From NCBI GenBank assembly GCA_001929475.1, contig LXFE01001897.1:1-10157 (forward strand): a stretch of DNA of 10,157 nt. Direction: 5' to 3'. Of the stretch, positions 1 to 9,402 are shown in pieces. Source of the DNA: Neolecta irregularis DAH-3 (Eukaryota > Ascomycota > Neolectomycetes > Neolectales > Neolectaceae). The notes under the pieces are model-generated. The model saw nothing but the letters and a program-made list of their open reading frames with translations, ran no database searches and was not told where the DNA came from. Position 1 is the stretch's first letter, and each line of letters starts with the position of its first letter. Both the position numbers and the translations under genes were made by a program.

Positions 1-40
1 TTTTTTCTTTTTCTTTTTCTTTTTCTTTTTTGTTTTTCTT
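1..40. repeat. CTTTTT hexanucleotide pyrimidine tract
   Basis: A nearly pure T/C run in which C recurs every six bases (7, 13, 19, 25), so it is an imperfect (CTTTTT)n microsatellite that decays after a G at 32. It sits at the window edge and may continue to the left. On the opposite strand it is a poly-purine tract. No coding role is seen. Confidence 0.85.
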
Positions 41-395
41 CGATTGTTGCTCACCTCATGGATGTTTCTGTTTCCATTCATTTGGTAATTAGGCCAGGGT
101 TCTCCGCATGTATACATGAGATTTAACACAAGAAATAAAATATGTATATTCCAGTACTGAAAAAAAGGAGTGGAGTTACGAGGCGAGTCAGAAGCCTAGA
201 CGTCATTCGTGATTATCTCACCACAATAACTTTTTTGTGGGGTGGGCAACCGTCAGGTATAAATTCCAATACCCCCGGCCAGAATTCCTTCCCACCTCTT
301 TACCCTCCTTTCAATCAGCAGTTGTGCTCCTGCTGCCCAGTACCCATCCCTCTCCTCTTCAATTGGTCCACTAACACTCGTGCAGTTCCTTCAGT
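41..395 (+). promoter_or_regulatory. Upstream region of the RRM gene with a TATA-like box
   Basis: No convincing gene is seen here. The stretch lies directly upstream of the RNA-binding protein start at 396. It contains TATAAA at 258-263, about 135 bases before the ATG, followed by a pyrimidine-rich tract (roughly 285-390) typical of fungal promoters and 5' leaders. A CTAAC plus CAG combination at about 371-384 resembles a branch point and 3' splice site, so an intron in the 5' leader is possible. An open frame at 142-537 overlaps the real first exon in another phase and is regarded as chance. Confidence 0.45.
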
Positions 396-2497
396 ATGCT
401 TCGTCGCTCTTCTTTCGCTCTTCAAAATGAGCAGCAAGCTCAAGTTGGACAACCAACACCTGCTTCAGACGAACAGTCTATGTCTACGCCTCCGGGCTCG
501 CCTTCCAGTCTCACGGAAAGCAACCTTGTCACTTTAACTCCCCCGTCGACAATCTCACCCAGGTACAGGCGTAACTCCATTCGACACACTTCATTTGTCG
601 AAAACATTGTCTATACCCAGGCTCCGAAATCTAACCCATCTGTTGTTTCTACACCTGCTCGGACCGTCAATGCTCGGCGCAGTACTATCTCTTCTCTTTC
701 GTCACTCAGGAATACTATGCAAGACATGTTTCTTGACCCTCCTCCAGATTTTGCATTAAAAGATTCTCCAGCTAAGAAATCTCAACTTCTTTTCAAGGCA
801 AATGAGCTTGCGAATTCCTTGGCGAGAGATGTTGCGACTGGTATGCATTTGCAGCCGAAAAATATCTAATGGTACAGTGAATAGTCACGTCGCGTCTCCT
901 TGTATTACAACTAGGATTGATGTGTCGCGTGGTCGACCTTCCTCTTGTATCTTTGTCGCTAGGTTCTGCTACTCTTCGATTGGACTGATTGTGTAGTTTA
1001 GCTGCATCTCGAAGCGACGAACAACTCAGAGAATCAGTGACCAATCATTTCAAAGGAGTATAGACCCATCTGGCCAAGCCGTTCTAACAATAGTGGGGCA
1101 AACTGTTGTCTGTAAAGGTCTTGAAAGATTTCATGAATAGACCTTATTCTTTTGTTCAATATACAAACGACGAAGATGCGAAAAGAGCACTTGTCGAAGC
1201 TCAAGGAACAATAGTCGATGGTAGACATATCCGTATCGAGAGAGCGCGAGTTAATCGGACATTATATATTATTAAAACTAATGGTAGAACCACTGATGAG
1301 AAGGTATTTCTTATCTTCTTCAAACCTCTTGAATAACACATCAGGAAATAGAGAGCCTTCTAGAGTCTTTTGGCGAACTGGAAGAAGTTGTTTTCCCTTC
1401 GGAATTTAAAAACTCAAACCGAAGTCAGCGAAAGGGTTGTTTCGTACGCTTTGTATACAGAGATGATGCTATCAAAGCATTCACGGCACGCTCTATCTCA
1501 TATCAACGTCGCTCATGCCTTGTAGCACATCCGGCACAATACCACTTATGGCGTCCAATGGGCCCAAAACCTCGACAATGAGGCAATCAATGGCATTGAA
1601 AAACCAGAGGCCTCGTTCAACCAGAAGTCTATATTCGTTGGACATTTGAATGCCGAAACTGTTTCCAATGACAAACTTGAGAGTCGCTTTGGTGTATATG
1701 GAAAGATTATGGAATGTAATCTGATTAACAAAGTCTCCAAAAATAGTTTGTCTTCCCTTGACATATCAAATTTTTGACAAATGAGGAACATCACAAGTCG
1801 CATTCGCATTTATAAAATATGAAAAAGAGGCATACGCCACTCGAGCTATTGAAAAAGAGGTATTTACCCAATAGCGTAATTGTTTGATGCTATCTAGAAC
1901 CACTCAATCTTTTTGGAAAGAATCATTCGCGTTCAATATTTGGAAATTCACAATAGAACAACTAGAGATTCCGCTCTTTTTGAACCAAAACCAGCGCCAC
2001 CTCCGATTCTTACAAACTATTGCAGTCCACAAACGACCATTGAAAACGGCTGGAATTCCAAAAACGGTTCTCCGCGAGACGCTTGTCGAAAGCCGAAAAT
2101 TCAAAATGTATATCGTTACTCGTCTGAATTTGAACATGATGGTGGGCCAAACATGTATTCCCCATACCAACAAGTATGCCTTTGCACCTTCCAGAGCACT
2201 AACCTTCAGTTTCCTGGAAATGTACAAGACCATTATGGAAACCCCGTGCTTCATAATTCATACCAGCATTTTGAACAAGCCTACACTCAGCCTGCTTATC
2301 AGCCAGGTCAGTACTTTTTTTTCCCGTCACCTCATGCATTCATACCCTACCCTAGCGGTCCTATTTACGACATGTCAATGCACTACAACTGGGCAGCGGA
2401 TAGCCGCGGACAACCTTCTGCATTGAGTGGTCTTGAAAGGACAGAAGAGGGCGCTCTGCACTCCGAACCATGGCCAACGCCGGAATATGGCCCCTAG
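396..2497 (+). CDS. Three-RRM RNA-binding protein, Rim4/Msa1-like
   Basis: Proposed exons are 396-830, 877-962, 997-1057, 1094-1303, 1345-1485, 1526-1745, 1798-1859 and 1898-2497, giving about 604 residues. The N-terminal 165 residues are Ser/Thr/Pro-rich. RRM1 (about 169-247) opens with CIFVAS and has the RNP1-like RPYSFVQY. RRM2 (about 250-327) ends in VQWAQNL. RRM3 (about 346-423) has SIFVGHL and AFAFIKYE. The last 180 residues are Tyr/Pro/Gln/Ser-rich and low in complexity. This order resembles fungal meiotic and differentiation regulators of the Rim4/Msa1/Nrd1 type, which bind mRNA in the cytoplasm and control its translation or stability; that assignment is by remembered family resemblance. 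Six of the seven introns are GT-AG, and several have CTAAC/CTAAT branch points. The junctions at 831-876 and 1486-1525 are uncertain (see findings). The multi-RRM identity is firm, the exact orthology is not. Confidence 0.8.
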
Positions 2498-2765
2498 ATA
2501 TCTTGATAATCTTGCTTTGCTTTCGTGCTTGTAGAGATGGTCCGATGTACTGTGTTTATAGCTTTCATTTCTGGGGATTTTGTTAGTATTTTGGAGCTTA
2601 CAGCAGGGAAGAAAATTTTGCGCTTTACATAACGAATAGACGATTCTATCTGGGGAGCGCTCGTAATCAACGCCTATCCCGCCACAGCTGATCTTGTTAT
2701 CTCAGCCACATCCGATAAAGGAAGGAAGTAACCCTCTCTGTACTTGACCATTTGCCTCCAAGACA
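2498..2765 (+). promoter_or_regulatory. Intergenic spacer between RRM gene and choline kinase
   Basis: A 268-base gap between two genes on the same strand. It must hold the 3' end of the RNA-binding gene and the promoter of the kinase. No clear TATA box, RNA gene or other reading frame with family motifs is seen. A minus-strand open frame (2674-2859) overlaps the kinase first exon and shows nothing recognisable. Confidence 0.3.
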
Positions 2766-4241
2766 ATGCGGTCTTATCACGTCTCTGCCCGTAAACCCAG
2801 CTCAAAAAGCTCAAGCGACAGAGACTCTGACCTGAGTGATTATGAAGACATTTGCCCAATCTTACATTTCGATACTTTTGTCGATATCACGTAATATTCC
2901 TGCTCTGCCAGTTACTCAAGCGCAAAAGCGCACCAGAACCTGAAGTCAAAAAGGCTGTCGCAATCGCTATTGGGCGCCTTGGGATACGGTCATGGCGATC
3001 AATGCCTTTGTCTTTGTCTTGCGATCTCTCTCTCACTAGAATATCAGGAGCTCTAACCAACGCAGTATACTTGGTATCGCCGCCCTGTTCTACTACAGCA
3101 AAGAAGATCCTACTGCGAGTATATGGACCTCACGTGTCGCACCTCATTGATCGGAGGTTGGAACTACAAACCATTCAGAAATTAAGCAGTCATCACATTG
3201 GGCCTCGATTACTGGGCACCTTTTCCAACGGCAGGTTTGAACAATGGCTTGAATCCTCTGCTTTGACCCGGGAAGAGATTCGTGACCCTATCACTTCTCG
3301 GTGCATTGCTCGGCGGATGAGAAAATTGCATGAGACTATTATTCTAAGCCAGGCAGAGAAACAGTCCATTTTAGTCTGGGAATATTGGGACAAGTGGGTG
3401 ATCATTGCTCGCCAAGTTATCCAACGACGTCAAAAAAAGAAATGCCGTAAAGTTCCTGGATTAGACGAGCCTGCCTTTATCGATGCTAATTGGGCCCTTT
3501 TTGAAAAAGGCGTTCAAAGCTATCGCGAATGGCTCCTTGCCCTTCCTCGCGATTATCTTGACGATGTAGTTTTTGCTCATAATGATGTATGCCCAGCTCT
3601 GAAATGATGAGAATTCGCTAGAACTTTTTAGACTCAATATGGGAATATACTCCGCCTCAAAGTTCCCTCAGATAGACACTTGAAGCCTTCGCATCGAGAG
3701 CTTGTGGTCATCGATTTTGAATATGCAGGTCCGAATCCTCGCGCCTTTGATTTGGCGAATCACTTCGTATGCGTATGCCTCTATCAAAGCTAATTACGAA
3801 TAGTGTGAATGGATGGCAAACTATCACGATACTGTTGCCCCACATATTCTAGATCCAGCAAGCTACCCTAAACCCGATGACATCAGTCGGTTTCTAAACG
3901 AATACTTGGAGCACGGGCGCATGTTGAGCGGAATGCATCTGAATGTTGAATCGCAACAAAAATTGAATGATGATACTGAAATTAAGCGTTTAGCTGACCA
4001 AGTCTTGGCGTGGAGGCCAGCAAGTCATCTGCTGTGGGTAGCATGGGGAGCTGTCCAAGCAATGGAAGATGCAGACGATTCAGGAGATTGGGAAAATATC
4101 GCGGATACGCCAGACTTCTTCAATTACTTGGGATATGCCGAGGATCGAATGAAATTATTCTTTGGTGATTTGTGTACTATTGGGCTGCTGAAGGCCGAGG
4201 AAATGGTTTCCGGGGGCGTCAAGTTTGTGTATTCCGAATAA
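2766..4241 (+). CDS. Choline/ethanolamine kinase
   Basis: Phosphorylates choline or ethanolamine with ATP, the first step of the CDP-choline/CDP-ethanolamine (Kennedy) route to phospholipids; a cytosolic enzyme. Exons 2766-2890, 2929-3586, 3632-3766 and 3804-4241 join in frame to 451 residues, a usual length for fungal members. The N-terminus matches the choline kinase N-terminal segment, ending in LGIRSW before the nucleotide-binding region with RISGALTNAVYLV. The Brenner phosphotransferase motif HND (259-261) is split from its continuation TQYGN by a 45-base intron. The choline-kinase motif follows with VIDFEYAG (Asp289 as the metal-binding Asp) and DLANHFCEW across the third intron (37 bases). 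The C-terminal helical part, with a typical WAxWGxxQ-like stretch (WVAWGAVQA), is complete. The ATG at 2766 is the first in frame after the spacer. Choline versus ethanolamine preference cannot be told from the sequence. Confidence 0.93.
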
Positions 4242-4290
4242 ATATAGCAATTTACATAAAAATACTGTAAAGGGAAATCTGAATGAAAAT
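4242..4290. terminator. Short convergent 3' intergenic region
   Basis: Only 49 bases separate the stop of the plus-strand kinase from the stop of the minus-strand PB1/UBA gene. The gap is AT-rich, with AATAAA overlapping the kinase stop codon (about 4238-4243) that could serve as its polyadenylation signal. The 3' UTRs of both genes almost certainly overlap as antisense transcripts; this is inferred from spacing only. Confidence 0.4.
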
Positions 4291-5375
4291 TCACCTAAAC
4301 CTCTCGAATGCTTCTCTTTCTTGTTCAATGTTCGTGATAGCCGTATCAATGTTATAGTTTGCAATTGAAGCGGTCAATTCGGCCCCCTCAAAATCTGTGG
4401 GTTCAAAGTAACCAAGTCGAATAATTTGAGCGGCACAATTCGAAATCTCAGGTTGTTCTTTGATTAAGATTTCTTCTAAGACAACCTCTTCTTTTGCTGG
4501 TTGTTTGTCGCTCTCATCCGGGCGGGGCTCATCCACATCGATGGCCGTATGTTCGTTCTTTTCCTCACTGTGAAATTAATAGTGTCCAGGTTCTTTTTCG
4601 GGACATACTCTACGCTATGGAAAGAATTCTCTTCATCAGAATCAACGTCTCGAACTCCACGTATAACGTTGAGAGTCTCAAAAGCCGACTGTATAACGGG
4701 ATGTCCAACTTCAGCAAAATGGTCTAATACGTTTGCGTAATGTTGCCGACTGTTGCTCAGTGTATGTTCAATATGCCTTCCGCACAACCCGATAGAAGTC
4801 TGAATCTGTGCAAGTGGTGCGGTAAGAATAGATCGAAGGCCACCATTACGAGCATTGTTTCGAGCGACCTGAGAAACTTGCTGGAGTAAATCGTCGATTG
4901 CTCGTTTAGCAGCTTTGGATTCCTGAGCGAAATTTCGCTCGAGATCTTTCAAATCCGCACCTAGCCCGGCTACAAAATCTCCGAATGGAGTATAGGCGGT
5001 TGTTGGTATTGGATCAGTATGTTGTTCGTTACTTGTCTCCCTCTCTGGTGTCTGATCCTGTCGGTATTCGTCACCAGTTGGTCTGACTCGCTTCCACAAA
5101 AAAGCATTGGTTCTATCACATGTGCCTTGTATCTCCTGAATTCGTAGACAAAGCTCTTCCTCCGATCCGATTATAATTTCGTCTCCTTCTTCGTCTGTAT
5201 ATGTCAAGACGTGGTTGGGTGACTGGGTTTGGGATCGTAGTTGGTCTATCCATGAAGAGTAAAGTCCAGCGGGAAAGTGAGCATGAATAACAGGGCTCTC
5301 TAAGCTGGCATCTGCTTGGATATAGTCAAAACTGATATCCGTGGCCATGTTGGGTGGTGGCGAAAAGGGAGCCAC
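4291..5375 (-). CDS. PB1 and UBA domain protein, possible autophagy/ubiquitin adaptor
   Basis: Minus strand, exons 5375-4609 and 4567-4291, giving 347 residues (338 if the second ATG at 5348 is used). The 41-base intron has an ideal GTATGT donor, an ATTAAT branch region and a CACAG acceptor. The N-terminal ~90 residues look like a PB1 domain: the acidic OPCA-type stretch TYTDEEGDEIIIGSEEEL sits at residues 58-75. The middle (about 130-245) is probably helical. The C-terminus (about 295-338) resembles a UBA fold, with CAAQIIRLGYF followed by an acidic, Asn-rich helix region. PB1 plus terminal UBA is the outline of p62/NBR1-type selective autophagy receptors, but no ZZ zinc finger is visible. 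Residues 252-255 (FHSV), flanked by acidic residues, fit the LIR core pattern. The function is an inference from architecture; shuttle or scaffold roles are alternatives. Confidence 0.72.
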
Positions 5376-5779
5376 GGAAAAGTGGAAATGGTGTCGTAGT
5401 TATTATCGATTGGCGTAGAATATCTCCGACATAGGCCTAGCATCTGGCAATTACGTTGTATGTCTTATGCAATCATGAACAAGTCTTCTTTATCAAGGTG
5501 CGATGACTTCATGTCCAGAATATAGTATTTCTTCTGTATCTTATTTTGTGCTGCCTCGATACTCGTTCGACATGATTTCAGATAAGTAATAGAGCTCTGC
5601 AATATGGATTTCTGCCCGATCCGGTTGGATTGGCAAGTAAACTACTCGGACAAGAGCAGAGCTCCGAGGGCCTGTACTAGATAGACAAGATAGATGACTT
5701 CAAGACGCATAGCAGGATACAGGTGAACGAAAGTATCACGAGATTGCAGCAGTGTAGTATTTTGGGTGTGCAGGAGACA
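5376..5779. other. Intergenic spacer upstream of PB1/UBA gene
   Basis: This 404-base stretch holds the presumed promoter of the minus-strand PB1/UBA gene and the 3' UTR of the minus-strand demethylase. No tRNA, rRNA or reading frame with family motifs was found. A CCAAT on the minus strand (5409-5413, read as ATTGG on plus) lies about 35 bases upstream of the PB1/UBA ATG. A small hairpin with CTCGGA/TCCGAG arms lies at 5645-5668. Neither is strong enough to assign a role. Confidence 0.3.
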
Positions 5780-7844
5780 TTATCTGCGGCTCTCTCGGTC
5801 CATCTGCTTCCAAGCAAAGTACAATATGTTCTTCAGCTGCAATACGTCTTCTCGTTTTCCATCCTTTGCCAGCCGTCGACTTTCATCTGTAAGTACTGCA
5901 CATCGGGAAACATTTTCTGGCGATACAAAATCACACGCGACCTTGATACACGATGAGAGATTACAGACCTGGTGTGCGCAACCCGCTGGTATAAATACTG
6001 CGTCGCCCGGGTTCTGATACATTCGATAAGACTGAACCCCATATTCATAACTTAATTCCTTCAACTGGTCAGTTGTAAGATAATGTTGCTGACGGTGAAT
6101 GGGATCATCGCAGTTCATTTTAGGGAACTTTTCCAGCAAGAAACGGCGAATCTTATCTGTATCAAGTGCAGAGAAGATGTCCCAGACAGCGCATCCTTTC
6201 TTATCCGGATTCTCAACGGCATGAACCATGATGTTGATAGCATCGGTCATGTCGAGATGGAGATTGGTAGTGCCCTTCCCTCCAATATCTAACATCAGAG
6301 AATATTGGACAACCGAATTCACCATCAGATGAAGGATATGCAATATACATTTTGGGTCCCAGATCTGGTACAAGGTAATCTGGAGGAAATCGTGAATTCA
6401 AGTTGTAATATCCAGTGCGTCTAGTATACGAAGGGAATGGAAGAGCTTGTTGAAAGTCCTCGAAGAGATCAGGAAATGCAGTAGAAAAGTCCTCTGTAGG
6501 AGGCCAATCCTATTCCATATCAGTACAGGGAGCCTGGCGGGAGTATACCTTGAGTTTGAGATTCTGAGTCTTCCCTCGAAAAATTCCTTCCTTGAAATTT
6601 TCAAAGAACTCTTGGACAGTAGCTTGAATATCGGCCCCTGTTTGACAATTCACCAGATAGCATTCAGTCTTGCCATAGTGTTGAATAAAATAATCTGCAT
6701 CCCAATTTAGTTTAAAGCCTTTTCCCACATTATGGAGCATAAAAGGAACACCTTGGCGCCAAAAAGAGCGAAAATCAGACTCTGACAATATATCAACAGG
6801 AACTTGGACAACAGGAGCAGTCCACTGATCTGCCTGTTGAAAGTTAAGCGATTTTTGTAACACAACTGGCGTTAAAGGAATTTTCTCAATTTCGCAAACT
6901 CGAGTCAACAGCTCTGATATCTCTTTTGATTTAAATCGAGTAAGCGGAATCAGGTGTTCCTTTCGATGCTTCCGCCTTCTCGAACAGCGTTGTAAATTTT
7001 CATGATATTTCTCGATGCAACTCTCGTCCCATTCGTCATAACAATCCAGGCAAAATTCCTTCCCACAAACATAACAAAACCAAAAGCCAGAAAAGATCGT
7101 GGTGGCGCAAGTGTCGCATAATGGTCTTATTCCCTTCTCTCGAGGTCGTCGTATTATCGTACTTTGCTGTTCATGTTTGAGCTCTTGCATTAAGACATCG
7201 TGAAAGAAAGGTGCGATGATTCTCATCGCGTAACTTCTACTATCATCGGATGGATCTGTGGTAAATGAAGGCTCAAAAACAATTTCGTGTGCATCTTCTA
7301 GAGATGCAAATGCATACTGATCAACGTTTATTGGTTTGCCGTTTTGGGAATCGAAGAGCCGAAAGCCGTTGAATCGACAAGACCCTAGAGAAGCTTGCCG
7401 GATGATACAGGATTGACATTGAGGCAGCTGGCGCAATCTTTGACAAGACATGTTTTGAAGCCATGATTGTGTTGTCTGTGATATTGGTAATGGACCATAC
7501 AAATCTGCTGAGGATTTTGTACTAGTTTTCTGTTTCTTGTTGAGAGATCCAGTCTTTCTAGAGCGTTTCTTGCGTTTGATATTACCGATTTTCCTTTGAG
7601 GAGAGATGTTTTCTGCACCAGCACTGAGACCATCCACGATTTGTCCATTTCCACTGGGAACAAGATTAGCACGGAAGAATAGTAGAGAATACTTGTCGCG
7701 CTGCTGAGACATATCTTCGTCATCCAAGCCATCATCAGATTCTTGTACTTCCCTGTAATTGACTGCTGTTTTAGAGCGGCGGTTCCTTCCTCGAGTGCTC
7801 TCGGTTTGAGTCTTTGTGGGATTGAAATTTTCCAGCACAGACAT
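5780..7844 (-). CDS. JmjC histone demethylase, KDM3/JHDM2-like
   Basis: Minus strand, exons 7844-6549, 6509-6323 and 6288-5780, joining in frame to 663 residues; introns are 39 and 34 bases. KDM3 family enzymes remove methyl groups from histone H3 lysine 9 using Fe(II) and 2-oxoglutarate in the nucleus. Residues 89-106 are a dense Lys/Arg cluster, a likely nuclear localisation signal. A Cys-rich zinc module at about 243-288 (CDTC, CYVC, CLDC) matches the finger that precedes JmjC in KDM3 proteins. The JmjC domain spans about 345-620. The iron ligands are present: His505 and Asp507 in TTNLHLDMTDA, and His600 in GCAHQVCNL. The HxD motif lies just after the junction of the second intron, and splicing restores the continuous YPSSDDIGGKGTTNLHLD. 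At 663 residues it is much smaller than animal KDM3 proteins, lacking their long N-terminal region. Activity is expected; the exact lysine and methyl state are inference. Confidence 0.9.
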
Positions 7845-8020
7845 GAACAGCGCCCTGTATTTTTCTATTACCCCGGGAAGATAGAAATAACGTAATTCAC
7901 AGCGAGCAGAGTTGAGGGCTGACTAACTATTTCTGTATTTTGATGTTGGTGTGATTGCGAGCCGCAATTTAAACAAACACGTCCAGACCTAGGAAGCCGG
8001 ACACTATTTCAAAAGTAGAA
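7845..8020. promoter_or_regulatory. Divergent promoter between demethylase and phosphotransferase genes
   Basis: A 176-base interval separates the minus-strand JmjC gene and the plus-strand phosphotransferase gene, which start on its two sides. Both promoters must share it. A TGACTAA (7920-7926) resembles an AP-1/Pap1-type half-consensus, but such a heptamer can occur by chance. No clear TATA box was found. Confidence 0.55.
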
Positions 8021-9302
8021 ATGTCCTCCAATTGTTCGACGCTTGCAGGAATTGGTCCTGTTCGCCATCCAATCGATGAAGCCAAATTAACGGCATACTT
8101 GAAGCAGACAGTTCCGTCTATCGCCCTACCCGTTAAACTTCTCCAAGTTCGTTTCTCCATTTTTTCGTTCTGATAGCGCAAGTTCACCTACGGACAAAGT
8201 AATCCGACGTATTACTTGCGTGACGCCAATACAAAGAGCTATGTACTTCGCAAAAAGCCTCCTGGTACTCTCCTATCCAAAACTGCACATGCTGTGGAAA
8301 GAGAATATAAGATCTTGAAAGCACTGCAGCCGACCAATGTTCCTACTCCAAAAGTATATTCGTTGTGTGAAGATAGCAATGTTATAGGAACTCCGTTCTA
8401 TGTAAGAAATCTTGCAAGTATAAAAGTTCACATTGAGATTATGGAATTTCTCAATGGCAGAGTATTCGCTGATCCATTATTGACTGGCCTACCCCGCGAA
8501 GAGAGGCGCCAATGGTAGCATGATTGGACACCATATTCTCATTATCAGCTGGAACTCTGCTATTAAAACACTGGTAGCCTTGCATTCCCTCGATCCAGTC
8601 TCGATAGGACTTTTGAACTATGGTAAGGCGTCAGAGTTCTACCCTCGCCAGTTGAAAACATTGACTGCCATCTCGACTGTTCAGGCTGCTGTGAAAGATC
8701 AAGACACTGGTCGTCCAGTTGGTGAGATTCCATGCTTCAAACAAATGGCTTCCTGGTTCCTGAGAAACCTTCCGGAAGAGCGTTCGACTGTTATTCATGG
8801 AGATTTCAAGATTGATAATCTTGTGTTTCATCCAACTGAATCCATTGTGATTGGCATTTTGGATTGGGAGCTTAGCAGTATTGGTCATCCTCTATCCGAT
8901 CGTAAGATGCATCTCTGCGCCCAGGTAACATGATAGTAAGTAATCTCTGTCAGCCTTACGTGCTTCATAGGGCCATAGGCGGCTTTGCAGGCGCCTATTT
9001 AGATGGTGTTCCCCAACTCGATGAGGTGCTTGAGTTATACACCAGATTATCTTGCTGGGATCCTCGTCCCTTGTGGACTTTTGGTACTGCATTTGCACAT
9101 CTGAGGGTACGGCGTGAATTGTTGCTCCCGGATTTTTATTCCCTAGTTGGCTGTGATATGTCAAGGCATTGCCGCCCGAGTTGCAAGAAAGCAGGCTTCT
9201 GGTGCAAAGGCTGCTGTTTACCGCAAAGCATTCCCAACGCTGGGAGAGAGTGGGTGGCATATGATTATGAACGGTCAAATGGCTTATAAACCGAGAATAT
9301 AA
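8021..9302 (+). CDS. APH-fold phosphotransferase, ACAD10/ACAD11 N-domain type
   Basis: Exons 8021-8146, 8183-8401, 8438-8514, 8549-8901, 8937-9106 and 9147-9302 give 366 residues. The protein belongs to the aminoglycoside phosphotransferase/choline kinase-like fold and most resembles the kinase-like domain found at the N-terminus of animal ACAD10/ACAD11. The nucleotide-binding start is [12 protein letters not shown], with YVLRKKPPG (ATP-contacting Lys) and a conserved VEREYKIL helix. Catalytic residues are in HGDFKIDN (His224, Asp226, Asn231) and [15 protein letters not shown] (metal-binding Asp246). The C-terminal part, [18 protein letters not shown], is family-typical. The chain ends shortly after, so the acyl-CoA dehydrogenase domain is absent. 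That stand-alone form is common in fungi. In animals this family phosphorylates 4-hydroxy acyl-CoA intermediates; the fungal substrate is unknown. The five introns are 34-40 bases. It shares a divergent promoter with the demethylase gene. Confidence 0.88.
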
Positions 9303-9402
9303 ACTCGAGCCCGCCGGATCTTGAACAAGCCCCAAAACTACGGCCCGTACTCCACAGACGACTACCCAGACCAGCCACACTATATGTACTGCCCTCGCTG
9401 TA

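Noticed and set aside
142-537. 131-codon plus-strand frame at the left edge
   Set aside because: It crosses the promoter and the first exon in another phase and has no recognisable content.
1904-2254. 116-codon minus-strand frame and a 180-codon plus-strand frame (1884-2426) in the RRM gene
   Set aside because: Both overlap the last exon, whose frame carries the end of RRM3 (NHSIFLERIIRVQYLEIH); the others are shadows.
2891-2911. 21-base GTAAT...CCAG interval as the first choline kinase intron
   Set aside because: It is too short and gives the wrong phase; using the AG at 2928 makes 38 bases and restores the frame.
4496-4536. Alternative 41-base intron (GTGAGG...GATGAG on the minus strand, about 4527-4567) in the PB1/UBA gene
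   Set aside because: It has no pyrimidine tract or branch site; the GTATGT...CACAG intron at 4568-4608 is far stronger and also keeps the frame.
5645-5668. CTCGGA/TCCGAG hairpin in the spacer, considered as a terminator or small RNA
   Set aside because: A six-base stem is expected by chance and rho-independent termination does not apply in a eukaryotic nuclear gene.
8892-9380. 162-codon minus-strand frame opposite the phosphotransferase gene
   Set aside because: It lies antisense to well-supported exons and introns and shows no family motif.
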